Shown: positions 1 to 8,401, counted from the stretch's first letter. The stretch is 12,712 nt of DNA from a bacterium (GCA_022842225.1 JALHPX010000040.1:1-12712); one strand, 5' to 3'. The notes: generated by a model not told the origin, from the sequence alone. Translations and numbers: made by a program.

Positions 1-1250
1 ACGCCTTTAAAATCATGGCTCTTGTAGGACAAAAGACTTTTCACGACATCGAGATTTTTCACGTAGGCGATCTTGCCGGACTCGGTGGAAATCAACCGCA
101 CCAAACGACCCGGCTGATAAACGGGCGCAGCTTGTGTGAGTCTCTGGCGGAACAATTCCGGGCGCGCCAAACTTTCTGCCGCAATCAGCGCTGGGGGCCA
201 GCCGCCCGCTTCTGCAACATACTGAGGCAATCTTGCTCCGGCGAGACGCGGATTCAGCTCTACCAGTCTCGGGCCTTGCGCCGTGAGCATCACTTCAAAA
301 TGACTGGCACCGAACCAATACTTAAAGGCATTCAAAATACGAATGCAGTAACGAACCATCTCTTCATTCGCCTGCGAAATGGCAATTAAGTCATTGTGCG
401 AACGAATATGCGCTTTCGCGCCGCCTGCCACGGTAACTTCTTTTTTATGGTACTCCCAAACATCGGTGAGCAAATGAACGCCCGCCGAACTAGCGAAGTT
501 GACGACGAACTCCGGCCCTTCCATGTACTCCTGGATGATCACCATGTAATTGATGTTGCCGTCGACATTGCGCTTTAAATACAGCTTTTCAAACGCCTTG
601 ACGACCTGCTCGCGGTTTTCGCAAATATGAAGCCCGTCACTCCCACTGCTATCGAGCGGCTTTACTACGACGGGGTATCTGCCGTGCTTTTGTTGCCACG
701 CCAGCATGTCGAGCAATTCATTGGTAGCAAAGGTATCGGGAACGGGGATTCCCAATTTCGCGAGAAAGCGATTCTGCTTAAATTTGTCGCGGATAATATC
801 GCTCATTGTGGGGTCGACGTTGGGAACTCCCAAAAGATTTGAAAGCTGGGACGCCAGTTGAAAGGCCTTATCCGTGCCATGAGCGATAATTCCCACTTGC
901 ATCGCCCGCAGTTTGTCAGCAGTCGCTTGAAGATCTCCCTGATGAACGAGATCGGGCTGGGATAATTTTCCATACCAGCTGGGTTGTTCACTCGGGGGCA
1001 CGGAATGAACGATTTTGACTTCCAACCCAAGGCTTTGAAACGCTGCCTGGAGGTGTTCGCCCGAAGAAGCGGCATCGAGCATTCCCACGGCAGTCGTTCC
1101 CGAACGAAGCATCGCTTCGCGGGCAATCAAGACATGCTGCGGGCAATTCACCGCTTGTACGACATCCTGCTCCGCGACTCCAAAGCAAAGCGAAGCCGAA
1201 GTGCTCATCCAAAAAGCAAAAGCGAATGCCAGGCGATTCCAGTTATTCAT
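1..1250 (-). CDS. ATP-grasp domain ligase with N-terminal signal-like segment (3' end cut by window edge)
   Basis: Reading the minus strand from the ATG at 1250 gives 416 residues with no stop before the window edge, so the C-terminus is missing. The ATP-grasp signature is clear: a pre-ATP-grasp Rossmann-like part at about residues 52-150, 'DKFKQNRFL' near 155, the nucleotide-binding lysine in 'PVVVKPLDSSGSDG' (K197), 'QEYMEGPEF' (E241, E247), and the metal-binding acidic cluster 'HFEV...LVELNPRLAG' (E319, E331, N333). The family joins a carboxylate to an amine or thiol through an acyl phosphate, using ATP and Mg2+. The layout is closest to the biotin-carboxylase-like or L-amino-acid-ligase ATP-grasp group; the substrate cannot be read from sequence. 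Oddly, residues 1-24 look like a signal peptide (polar start, then a run rich in Leu, Ala and Phe). A cytoplasmic form could begin at M15 or M47. The ribosome site before the first ATG is weak (GTGGA, about 6 nt away). Confidence 0.85.
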   Translation of the reverse strand, partial: MNNWNRLAFAFAFWMSTSASLCFGVAEQDVVQAVNCPQHVLIAREAMLRSGTTAVGMLDAASSGEHLQAAFQSLGLEVKIVHSVPPSEQPSWYGKLSQPDLVHQGDLQATADKLRAMQVGIIAHGTDKAFQLASQLSNLLGVPNVDPTMSDIIRDKFKQNRFLAKLGIPVPDTFATNELLDMLAWQQKHGRYPVVVKPLDSSGSDGLHICENREQVVKAFEKLYLKRNVDGNINYMVIIQEYMEGPEFVVNFASSAGVHLLTDVWEYHKKEVTVAGGAKAHIRSHNDLIAISQANEEMVRYCIRILNAFKYWFGASHFEVMLTAQGPRLVELNPRLAGARLPQYVAEAGGWPPALIAAESLARPELFRQRLTQAAPVYQPGRLVRLISTESGKIAYVKNLDVVKSLLSYKSHDFKG

Positions 1251-1299
1251 GGGTCGTCCACTCGTCGAAAAAAAACGTTTTATTTAATTCACAAATAGG

Positions 1300-1327
1300 A
1301 GAACTCGAACCTGTTAAAACGAGTCCT
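1300..1327 (-). other. Hairpin in leader of the ATP-grasp gene
   Basis: On the minus strand AGGACTCG and CGAGTTCT form an 8-bp stem with one G-U pair around a 12-nt loop. It lies about 50 nt upstream of the ATP-grasp ATG, inside the 161-bp gap between nrdJ and that gene. No T-run follows immediately, so it does not look like a terminator. It could be a leader structure or chance. The rest of 1251-1411 is AT-rich near the ATG (a run of eight T on the minus strand) and shows no further gene. Confidence 0.25.
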
Positions 1328-1402
1328 GCAATTATTACTACTACTTATGAAAGATGGAGCTGGGTATACCACACGCCCTGATAAGCGGCCACAGTCAAAG
1401 GA

Positions 1403-1417
1403 GGCTGAGCTTCAGCC
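1403..1417 (-). terminator. Possible weak terminator at the end of nrdJ
   Basis: GGCTGA and TCAGCC form a perfect 6-bp stem with a 3-nt loop, and the nrdJ stop codon sits inside the stem. On the minus strand it is followed by TCCTTTGA, a poor U-tract, so termination would be weak. Read-through into the ATP-grasp gene is possible. Confidence 0.22.
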
Positions 1418-3793
1418 GCACTCGAAGCAGATTTCGGAAGTAAGCGGCTGCGAAAGCTTTGAGCCGTTTCTGTAGACGGAGACACATTTCACCATCCAGT
1501 CGTGGGCCAGCTCAAAGACCCGCCGAATTTCCGCGACTTCCGCCTGATGAGGAATCGAAACCGTCTTGCTAATCCCGCCCGAGATAAACGGCTGCACCGC
1601 TGCCACCATCGCCAAATGGCCTTCAACGGCAATGCGTCCCTGTGCGGATTCTGCGACTGCAAAAACACTACGATCACCCTGCCGTAGATGTGGGATTTCT
1701 CCCGAACCGGTGGGCTTTAAGAGCGCCGCTTCGATCGCGGCGATTTGCTCGGGCGTGTAACCCAGCTTTTTTAGGGCTAAGGGAACGGTGCGATTGGTAG
1801 AGCGCATACTTCCGCCGCCGGCGAGAGTTTTGTATTTCACTAGCGAAAACTCAGGCTCTATTCCCGTCGTATCGCAATCCATCACCAAACCGATCGTACC
1901 CGTCGGTGCAATCGCCGTAAGTTGAGCGTTGCGCACCCCCCACTTCGCGGATTTTTCCAAGGCTTGCTTCCACAATTTATTGGCGCAATCGACGATAGGG
2001 GCGGGACGTTCCGCTCCGATTGCGCGCGGCAACACGGTGAGCCCTTCATACTCCCCGGCCAAAGCCCCGGCTACACGCGCGTGGTTTCGCAGCACGCGCA
2101 AACAGGCTTGCTCATTCTGTTTGTACTCGGCAAAGGCGCCAAGCTCCTGGGCCATATCCGCCGATGTATTCCACGCGCTGGCGGCTAGGAGCGAGGCAAT
2201 CGCACTCGCCAGCGCCCGGCCCTCGTCGCTATCGTAAGGCAATCCGGCCGCCATCAGGAGCGCCCCAAGATTGGCAAAGCCCAAACCCAATGTGCGAAAC
2301 GCGTGGCTTCTTTCTGCGATTTCCACGCTAGGGTACTGCGCCATCGCGACGGAGATTTCTAGCGTCAGCGTCCATAAACGGCATGCATGCGAGAATTTCT
2401 CCGACTCAAACTGACCAGAGTCCGCATTCCAAAACTTCATTAGATTGAGACTGGCGAGATTGCAGCCCGTATCGTCGAGAAAAAGATATTCGCTACATGG
2501 ATTCGAAGCGCGGATTTGGCCCGACTCCGGGCAGGTGTGCCAATCGCTGATAAGATCTTCGTACTGGACGCCGGGATCGGCGCAGGTCCAAGCGGCCAGC
2601 GCGATTTCGTTCCAAAGCTTCTCTGCTGCTAAGGATCGCAGCGGCTTACCATCTTTGCGAGAACGCAACGACCATGCACCGCCTGCTTTCACAGCATGAA
2701 GAAAAGCCGTCGGCACGCGCACCGAGGTATTGGCATTCTGCCCAAACACGGAACGGTAGGCCTCCCCGCGCCATTCGATAGTCAGCTTATCTTGTTCAAA
2801 AAACGCAATGCCTTGCTGTCCCAAATCGCGGGCTTGCTCGCACACCGCGGGGGGAATCCCCAGCAGCGCGCACTCGCTTAGGACTTCGCGCCACTGGTGT
2901 AACTCATAAGGAGATTGATTCGCGCGTTGCCAAATTTGCTCGAGCTTTTTTCTCGTCGTGAAACTCCCCGCAACCAGCTCGGCGACTCGGCGCTCTTCCT
3001 GCGCCTTCCATTGTACAAAAGTCTCAATCTCAGGGTGATCGAGATCGAGGCATACCATCTTGGCCGCTCGGCGCGTGATGCCGCCGGATCGAACCGAACC
3101 TGCCGAGACATCTCCCACTCGCAAGAACGCCATTAAGCCACTCGATACGCCGCCGCCTTCTAAGCTCTCGCCTACTCCCCGCAAGTCGCTAAAATTGGTG
3201 CCGGTACCGGACCCAAACTTAAAGACGCGCGCCTCGCGCACCCAGAGATCCATGATTCCCAAAGGCTTCACGAGGTCGTCTTTTACACTCTGGATAAAGC
3301 AGGCGTGTACCTGGGGGTGCTCGTAAGCATTGACCGAGGGACGTGCCTTGCCTGTTTTGTCGTCGATAAAAAAGTGCCCCTGCGCCTCGGATTCAATGCC
3401 GTAGGCCGAATGCAATCCGGTGTTGAACCACTGCGGGCTATTGGGGGACGCCATTTGACGCACCAGCTGGTAGGTCATCTCAGCGTCAAAATTCTTCGCA
3501 TCCTCAGCGGAGCTGAAGTACCCGAACTTCTCTCCCCACTTTCTCCAGCAGCCCACCATGCGGGCGATGACCTGACGGAGATCGGTCTCGCCCTTAAATC
3601 CAGCACCTGCTTTTCGAAAGTATTTTTGCGCGGCTAAATCGCAAGCGGCCTGCGACCACTCGGTAGGAAAAATCCAACCCTTTTGGGAGAAGGACACTTC
3701 TTCGCCTTCGCGGATTTCGCAATCGCGCGGAGCAAAAGTAATTCCTTCTAATCCGGTTTGGCCTGCTGAAGTGAAAAGACGGCTGATCTTCAT
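1412..3793 (-). CDS. nrdJ: Adenosylcobalamin-dependent (class II) ribonucleotide reductase
   Basis: This 793-residue enzyme reduces ribonucleotides to deoxyribonucleotides using a cobalamin-generated thiyl radical, without needing oxygen or a small subunit. Family motifs run in order: 'SPNSPQWFNTGL' (about 116-127), 'HACFIQSV' with the first redox Cys C165, 'FGSGTGTNFSDLRG' (193-206), 'AGSVRSGGITRRAAKM' (about 231), 'NPCSE' with N431, thiyl-radical C433 and E435, the second redox Cys C444 in 'TGCNLASLNL', and 'APTGTIGL'. The C433-C444 spacing of 11 is typical of NrdJ. No N-terminal ATP-cone is seen. The protein ends soon after the core motif 'YRNGSKLSQPL' with a terminal 'CFECG' (C789, C792), shorter than many relatives of this N-terminal type. 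The ATG has an AGGA site 8 nt upstream and lies 23 bp after polA, which points to co-transcription. The gap has no room for a cobalamin riboswitch. Confidence 0.95.
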   Translation of the reverse strand: MKISRLFTSAGQTGLEGITFAPRDCEIREGEEVSFSQKGWIFPTEWSQAACDLAAQKYFRKAGAGFKGETDLRQVIARMVGCWRKWGEKFGYFSSAEDAKNFDAEMTYQLVRQMASPNSPQWFNTGLHSAYGIESEAQGHFFIDDKTGKARPSVNAYEHPQVHACFIQSVKDDLVKPLGIMDLWVREARVFKFGSGTGTNFSDLRGVGESLEGGGVSSGLMAFLRVGDVSAGSVRSGGITRRAAKMVCLDLDHPEIETFVQWKAQEERRVAELVAGSFTTRKKLEQIWQRANQSPYELHQWREVLSECALLGIPPAVCEQARDLGQQGIAFFEQDKLTIEWRGEAYRSVFGQNANTSVRVPTAFLHAVKAGGAWSLRSRKDGKPLRSLAAEKLWNEIALAAWTCADPGVQYEDLISDWHTCPESGQIRASNPCSEYLFLDDTGCNLASLNLMKFWNADSGQFESEKFSHACRLWTLTLEISVAMAQYPSVEIAERSHAFRTLGLGFANLGALLMAAGLPYDSDEGRALASAIASLLAASAWNTSADMAQELGAFAEYKQNEQACLRVLRNHARVAGALAGEYEGLTVLPRAIGAERPAPIVDCANKLWKQALEKSAKWGVRNAQLTAIAPTGTIGLVMDCDTTGIEPEFSLVKYKTLAGGGSMRSTNRTVPLALKKLGYTPEQIAAIEAALLKPTGSGEIPHLRQGDRSVFAVAESAQGRIAVEGHLAMVAAVQPFISGGISKTVSIPHQAEVAEIRRVFELAHDWMVKCVSVYRNGSKLSQPLTSEICFECG

Positions 3794-3816
3794 GCCGTCT
3801 ATCCTAGCAAAACTTT

Positions 3817-6510
3817 CTATTTTGCGAGCTGCCAGTTCGCGCCCCAGCCGTAGTCGACCTTGAGCGGGACTTTGAGCTTCATGGCGCTTTCCATTTCGGT
3901 CACCACGATTTTCTCGACGATGGCTTTCTCGGCGGTGGGGACTTCGAGAACCAATTCATCATGCACCTGAAGAATGAGACGCGACGCTAAGCGCTGTTCT
4001 TTTAATTGAGCGCCAATAGTAATCATCGCTTTTTTAATCATGTCGGCCGCAGTGCCCTGCAACGGCATGTTAATCGCCGTGCGCTCCGCCATCTCGCGAG
4101 TCATGCGATTTGCCGACCCGATATCGGGCAAGTACCGACGGCGCCCCCAATCGGTACGGGCAAAGCCATTCTTACGCGCATCCTCAATCAGCGACTGCAA
4201 AAACGACTGCACGCCGTTGTAACGCGCAAAGTACGTATCGATAAAGCGCTTGGCATCCCCGACGGGGATGCCCAACGTTTTAGAAAGACCGAAGGGAGTT
4301 TGGCCGTAGACCACACCGAAATTGATCGTCTTCGCAACGCGGCGCTGATCGGGTGAAATCTCGGATACGCCAAAAATTAATTTTCCCGTGTGGGAGTGCA
4401 CGTCTTCATTGTTCTTAAAGGCGCGCATCAACTCCTGGTCACCGCTCATGTGCGCCAGCAGCCGCAGTTCTACCTGAGAGTAGTCCGCAGAAAACAGCTC
4501 CGTGCCAGGACGCGCGATGAAGGCGGCTCGGACATCAAATTCCGGATCGCCACCTATGGGAATATTCTGCAAATTAGGATTGGAGCTAGAGAGCCTTCCG
4601 GTGGCGGTGACTGTTTGATTGTAGCTCGTATGAACGCGCTTGGTTTCGGGATGGATTTGCTCGAGCAGGCCTTCGACAAAGGTGTTCCGCAGCTTTCCCA
4701 ACTCGCGGTATTTTAGAATTTGACCACAAATCTCGTGCTTCGGTGCTAACGCCAGCAACACGCTTTCGTCAGTGGAGATGCCGGTCTTGGTTTTTTTGAT
4801 AATCGGCAGTTGCAGCTTTGTGAAAAGTAGCGTCGAGAGTTGTTTGGGAGAATTGATATTGATCGGCTCTCCCGCCAATTTAAAAATGCTCTCCTCCAGC
4901 TTGCCCATGCCTTTTTCAAGGGCTGCGGACATGGTCTTTAGCCGCTGCTCGTCGACCAAAACGCCGGTGAACTCCATATCACTGAGAACAGAGACTAGAG
5001 GCATTTCGATATTAAAGAACAGACTTTGCAGGCCATCGTCTTTTAACTTTGGGAACAGCAACTCGTGCAGGCGCCAAGTCACATCTGCGTCTTCCGCCGC
5101 ATACTCCGCCGCTTTTTCGATATCGACTTGAGAGAAATTAATCTCCGCCTTGCCCTTACCGGCGACTTCTTCGTACGAAATATTCTTGTGGCCCAGATGC
5201 TTCATGGCCATTGCATCTAGTCCGTGGGATTGCTCCGGGTTGAGCAGATAACTCTCTAGCAAGGTATCTGCATAAACTCCCTGCACGGCGATTCCGTGCC
5301 GACGCAGCACCTGTAAATCGTACTTAAGGTTTTGTCCGACTTTGCGGATTATTGGGTTCTCAAAGATAGGCTTAAGAATTTCTACGACGTCATTCCAAGG
5401 CAATTGACCTGCGATTCTGGCACCGCCCTCGCCAAGCTCACAGTGGCCAACAGGCAGGTAATACGCCTCACCGCTTTTGGCGCAAAAAGAGACGCCCACG
5501 CAGTCCGCATCCTGAATGCGCAGCGACGTGGTCTCGGTATCGAAGGCAAAAATATCAACAGAAGAAAGGAGTTTCGCGAGCTGGTGCAAATCATCCGGCG
5601 TGCGCACGATTTTGTATTGCGCCTTCTCCAGCTTCTCCTGCTTCTGCTCAAAACCCAGGCGCTTAATCAACGTATTAAAACCCATGCGCTTTAAAAACGG
5701 CTCTAGCCTCTCGCCGGTCGGAGGGGCGTAGAGGAAATCTTCCCAGGTAAATTCAAGCGGCACGGCGCAATCGATCTCCACCAGCTTGCGGCTTAGGAGC
5801 GCCATGTCACGCTGCTCTTCTAAAGTCTGACGGCGCTTGGCCTGGGGAATCTCGTCGAGTCGCGCATAGAGCTGCTCTACGGTGCCGAATTTTTGAATAA
5901 GTTCGGCTGCTGTCTTTGGACCGATTCCTCTTACTCCGGGAATATTGTCCGAAGAATCGCCCATCAGACCCAAGACTTCGGCTACCTGCGACGGGCCCAC
6001 CTGGAATTTTTCCATCACCGCAGCGGCATCAATGCGCTTGTCTTTCATCGTGTCTATTAACAACACCCGATCATTCACCAACTGCATGAGATCTTTATCG
6101 CCGGTGACAATTTCAACTGCGTAGCCTTCATCGACCGCGCGCTTAGCCAAGGTGCCAATCACGTCGTCGGCTTCAAAACCGTCCTTTTGCAGTCTAGGAA
6201 TGCCAAAGCAATCCACCGCCTCATGGATCAACGCAAACTGAGGCCGTAAATCTTCGGGCGGCTGGGCGCGGTTGGCCTTGTATTCGTTGTAGAGATCTTT
6301 GCGGAAGGTGGGTTTGGCGGTGTCAAAGGTAATAGCCAAGTGATCCGGCTTTAAATCATTAATCACCTTGAGCAGCATATTGACGAAGCCGTAGACGGCA
6401 TTGACTGGAGTGCCATCCGGAGAAGTCAGCCGCTGCTGAAGTGCGAAATAGGCGCGGAAAATATAACCACTGCCATCGATGATAACCATGCGCCCTTTGG
6501 ATTTTGACAT
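3817..6510 (-). CDS. polA: DNA polymerase I (5' nuclease, 3'-5' exonuclease and polymerase domains)
   Basis: At 897 residues this is full length for the family, which removes RNA primers and fills gaps in replication and repair. The 5' nuclease (about 1-290) shows 'VIIDGSGYIFRA' (D12), 'FEADDVIG' (112-119), 'TGDKD' and 'GDSSDNIPG' (184-192). The proofreading exonuclease (about 300-490) looks intact: D324 and E326 in 'FDTETT', D398 in 'NLKYD', and Y470/D474 in 'YAAEDAD'. The polymerase domain shows D676 in 'SADYSQVELR', the O-helix residues R723, K727, F731 and Y735 at the same spacing as E. coli R754/K758/F762/Y766, and 'QVHDELVLE' (H850, D851, E852). The Phe at 731 is the version that disfavours dideoxynucleotides. 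No clear ribosome site precedes the ATG at 6510; M8, before 'VIIDGSGY', is an alternative start. The gene lies 31 bp after dedA and 23 bp before nrdJ, on the same strand. Confidence 0.97.
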   Translation of the reverse strand: MSKSKGRMVIIDGSGYIFRAYFALQQRLTSPDGTPVNAVYGFVNMLLKVINDLKPDHLAITFDTAKPTFRKDLYNEYKANRAQPPEDLRPQFALIHEAVDCFGIPRLQKDGFEADDVIGTLAKRAVDEGYAVEIVTGDKDLMQLVNDRVLLIDTMKDKRIDAAAVMEKFQVGPSQVAEVLGLMGDSSDNIPGVRGIGPKTAAELIQKFGTVEQLYARLDEIPQAKRRQTLEEQRDMALLSRKLVEIDCAVPLEFTWEDFLYAPPTGERLEPFLKRMGFNTLIKRLGFEQKQEKLEKAQYKIVRTPDDLHQLAKLLSSVDIFAFDTETTSLRIQDADCVGVSFCAKSGEAYYLPVGHCELGEGGARIAGQLPWNDVVEILKPIFENPIIRKVGQNLKYDLQVLRRHGIAVQGVYADTLLESYLLNPEQSHGLDAMAMKHLGHKNISYEEVAGKGKAEINFSQVDIEKAAEYAAEDADVTWRLHELLFPKLKDDGLQSLFFNIEMPLVSVLSDMEFTGVLVDEQRLKTMSAALEKGMGKLEESIFKLAGEPININSPKQLSTLLFTKLQLPIIKKTKTGISTDESVLLALAPKHEICGQILKYRELGKLRNTFVEGLLEQIHPETKRVHTSYNQTVTATGRLSSSNPNLQNIPIGGDPEFDVRAAFIARPGTELFSADYSQVELRLLAHMSGDQELMRAFKNNEDVHSHTGKLIFGVSEISPDQRRVAKTINFGVVYGQTPFGLSKTLGIPVGDAKRFIDTYFARYNGVQSFLQSLIEDARKNGFARTDWGRRRYLPDIGSANRMTREMAERTAINMPLQGTAADMIKKAMITIGAQLKEQRLASRLILQVHDELVLEVPTAEKAIVEKIVVTEMESAMKLKVPLKVDYGWGANWQLAK

Positions 6511-6541
6511 GGGCGCACGCTAACGAAAGAGCAGCCGGTTT

Positions 6542-7207
6542 TCAATATGCCTTGGGCGCCCGCTTCGCATTCACAATTTCGAAGATAGCCGGCAGGAGCG
6601 AAACGAAAACAACTCCAATAATCACGAGCGTGAAATTCTTTTGTACGATTTCCAGATTACCGAAGAAAAACCCGGCAAAGAGGCAAATGGAAATCCACAG
6701 TACCGCGCCCGTGACGTTGAACATGAAAAACTTGCCATAGGTCATCTTGCCAACGCCTGCCAGAAACGGCGCAAAGGTGCGCACAATAGGGACAAAGCGC
6801 GCAATGACGATCGTTTTGCCGCCATATTTTTCGTAAAAAGCCTGTGTTCTATCCATGTACTCTTTACGGAAAATCTTGGAGTCGGGAGTAAGCACTTTGG
6901 GCCCAAGAAAAACGCCCACAGCGTAATTCACCGCATCCCCAAGAACAGCTGCCACCAGCAGTAAACCAAAGAGCGGTGCCATTTCGAGCGACCCGCGCGC
7001 CGCGAAGGCTCCGGCGGCAAAAAGCAGTGAGTCGCCAGGCAGGATCGGTGTCACGACTAAGCCGGTCTCGCAAAAGACAATGAGGAACAAAATTCCATAA
7101 GTCCAAGTGCCGTATTGCAAAATCACTTGGTCGAGATACTTATCCAGGTGCAAAAGCACGTCGACAAACTGAAGTAAAAGTCCCCAGAGTTCTGTAATCC
7201 ATTCCAT
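6542..7207 (-). CDS. DedA-family (VTT domain) inner membrane protein
   Basis: This 221-residue integral membrane protein has about five hydrophobic stretches. DedA-family proteins are linked to lipid carrier recycling (undecaprenyl phosphate translocation for some members) and to membrane charge and drug tolerance. Diagnostic segments are 'CETGLVVTPILPGDSLLF' (46-63, with E47 and D59) and 'RFVPIVRTFAPFLAG' (137-151), whose paired arginines R137 and R143 sit six apart as in E. coli members where they are essential. I chose the ATG at 7207 because AGGAAA lies just upstream and 'MEWITELWG' is a normal family start. A longer reading from a TTG at 7231 would add eight polar residues and almost touch the upstream gene. 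It follows the diguanylate cyclase by 27 bp and precedes polA by 31 bp. Which family member it matches (yqjA, yohD, dedA) cannot be decided here. Confidence 0.92.
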   Translation of the reverse strand: MEWITELWGLLLQFVDVLLHLDKYLDQVILQYGTWTYGILFLIVFCETGLVVTPILPGDSLLFAAGAFAARGSLEMAPLFGLLLVAAVLGDAVNYAVGVFLGPKVLTPDSKIFRKEYMDRTQAFYEKYGGKTIVIARFVPIVRTFAPFLAGVGKMTYGKFFMFNVTGAVLWISICLFAGFFFGNLEIVQKNFTLVIIGVVFVSLLPAIFEIVNAKRAPKAY

Positions 7208-7234
7208 GGTGCGTTTCCTAGAAACGAGCAAGCG

Positions 7235-8350
7235 CTAGTGAGCTACTCGATCTCGGCCTCCTGTTTTTGCTTCATATAACTTTGCATCCGCCCGCGCGAT
7301 CCATTCACCGACCGATTCTCCGGCAAGGTATTCCGCAACGCCAATAGAGACCGTGCAGCGAATGCGGTGCTCTTGATAACTAAATTGATTTTCTTTTACC
7401 TTATTGAGCAGGCGTCGGGCGAGTTCAATTCCAACTTCGATGCCATCTTCTTCTAAGACGATTGTAAATTCTTCGCCACCGTAGCGCGCCACGAAGTCGG
7501 TTTTCCGCGGAAAGGTCTTTACCAAAAGATTGGAGACCTGCCGCAAAATCTCGTCGCCCGCTGGATGTCCAAGGCTATCGTTTAATTTCTTAAAATGATC
7601 GATATCGAGCATCATCACGCTCGATGCCTTGCCGCTCATTTGGCCAATCTGCACTACTCGCTCCAGATGTTCATCCAGTGCCGAGCGGTTGTAGAGCCGA
7701 GTCAAGCCGTCTACAGCCAATTCCTGTCGGGCATTTTGCAATTCCTGCCTCAATGCTCGCATGCGCTCGCCCAGGCGGTTAAACTGAGTCTTTTGTTGCT
7801 GCTCGCGTTCACGCTGCGAATTTTCCAAAACGGTGATCGTCTCGGTGGCTCTAAACCGTAAATCCTCCAGAGTGCCTTGCTGGATGGCGTCTTTGAGCTT
7901 TCCCAATTGGGTTTGTAATTTGCGGTGGGTATTGCGCTCAGAGCTAAATTGCGACACTGCTAACTGCACGAGTGCCCATACTAAATTGCGCAATTCAGCC
8001 AATGACGACGAGATATATTTCTTTTCCCGCGTGCGATATTGGTTAAAGAAACGCAAAACAGAAACATACTTGCGGTGACTGCCTTCGTTGGAAAACCCCG
8101 GCACCGCTTTCACTTCGTAACCGTGGCGCAGGTGATCGGCCAACTGCGCAAACCGCACGGACGTGTCGGTCGCCAAAGCTTCGTCTGTGTCCAAAGCAAA
8201 GCGGCCGTAATTTTCTAGAACATCGGCAAAACTCGCGCGGCAATCTTCCAGCTCTCCGCCTCCGGTGGAAGGCGTTTCCCGGCCCTCAGACGCTTTCGCA
8301 GGGTTTTGTTCAGAGGCGGTTCCCAGGATCTTTTGGATCATCTTGCGCAT
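7235..8350 (-). CDS. Diguanylate cyclase (C-terminal GGDEF domain)
   Basis: This 371-residue protein ends in a GGDEF domain (about 212-371) that should make cyclic di-GMP from two GTP. The active-site motif is 'GGEEF' (291-295), a catalytically competent variant. An inhibitory I-site, 'RKTD' (282-285), sits exactly five residues before it, so product inhibition is likely. Other family landmarks are 'DGLTRLYNRSALD' (214-226), 'MLDIDHFKKLND' (247-258), 'GHPAGDEIL' and 'CTVSIGVAE'. The N-terminal 210 residues match no sensor domain I recognise: a Gly/Ser-rich start, a helical region around 35-130, then a long Lys/Glu/Gln/Arg-rich stretch (about 136-210) that looks like a coiled coil for dimerisation. 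No membrane segment or signal peptide is seen, so it should be cytoplasmic. It is first in the cluster with dedA, polA and nrdJ. The ATG at 8350 has no ribosome site. Confidence 0.93.
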   Translation of the reverse strand: MRKMIQKILGTASEQNPAKASEGRETPSTGGGELEDCRASFADVLENYGRFALDTDEALATDTSVRFAQLADHLRHGYEVKAVPGFSNEGSHRKYVSVLRFFNQYRTREKKYISSSLAELRNLVWALVQLAVSQFSSERNTHRKLQTQLGKLKDAIQQGTLEDLRFRATETITVLENSQREREQQQKTQFNRLGERMRALRQELQNARQELAVDGLTRLYNRSALDEHLERVVQIGQMSGKASSVMMLDIDHFKKLNDSLGHPAGDEILRQVSNLLVKTFPRKTDFVARYGGEEFTIVLEEDGIEVGIELARRLLNKVKENQFSYQEHRIRCTVSIGVAEYLAGESVGEWIARADAKLYEAKTGGRDRVAH

Positions 8351-8357
8351 GGGAAAT

Positions 8358-8363
8358 ATTGTA
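8358..8363 (-). promoter_or_regulatory. Candidate -10 box for the diguanylate cyclase cluster
   Basis: The minus strand reads TACAAT (5 of 6 to the sigma-70 -10) only 7 nt before the ATG at 8350, so transcription would begin at about the start codon, giving a leaderless mRNA. This fits the missing ribosome site. No matching -35 box is seen at 16-19 nt, which lowers confidence. Confidence 0.3.
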
Positions 8364-8372
8364 CCTCGCTAC

Positions 8373-8401
8373 TTGATAAAGACACGAGCTTTGGCCACAA
8401 T
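8373..8401 (+). promoter_or_regulatory. Candidate sigma-70-like promoter for the MscS gene
   Basis: TTGATA at 8373-8378 (5 of 6 to the -35 consensus) is followed after exactly 17 nt by CACAAT at 8396-8401 (4 of 6 to the -10). Transcription would start around the ATG at 8411, consistent with the lack of a ribosome site there. It lies in the 60-bp gap between divergent genes. Confidence 0.4.

Noticed and set aside
15..842. Three plus-strand open frames of 60-124 residues
   Set aside because: They lie antisense to the ATP-grasp coding frame, lack recognisable motifs, and have composition expected from antisense reading.
803..1298. Open frames on both strands here (107, 104 and 74 residues)
   Set aside because: They are out-of-frame shadows of the minus-strand ATP-grasp gene, whose frame shows clear catalytic motifs through this region.
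3794..3816. Cobalamin riboswitch controlling nrdJ
   Set aside because: Only 23 bp separate polA and nrdJ, far too short for a B12 riboswitch, and the cluster's first gene has only 60 bp upstream.
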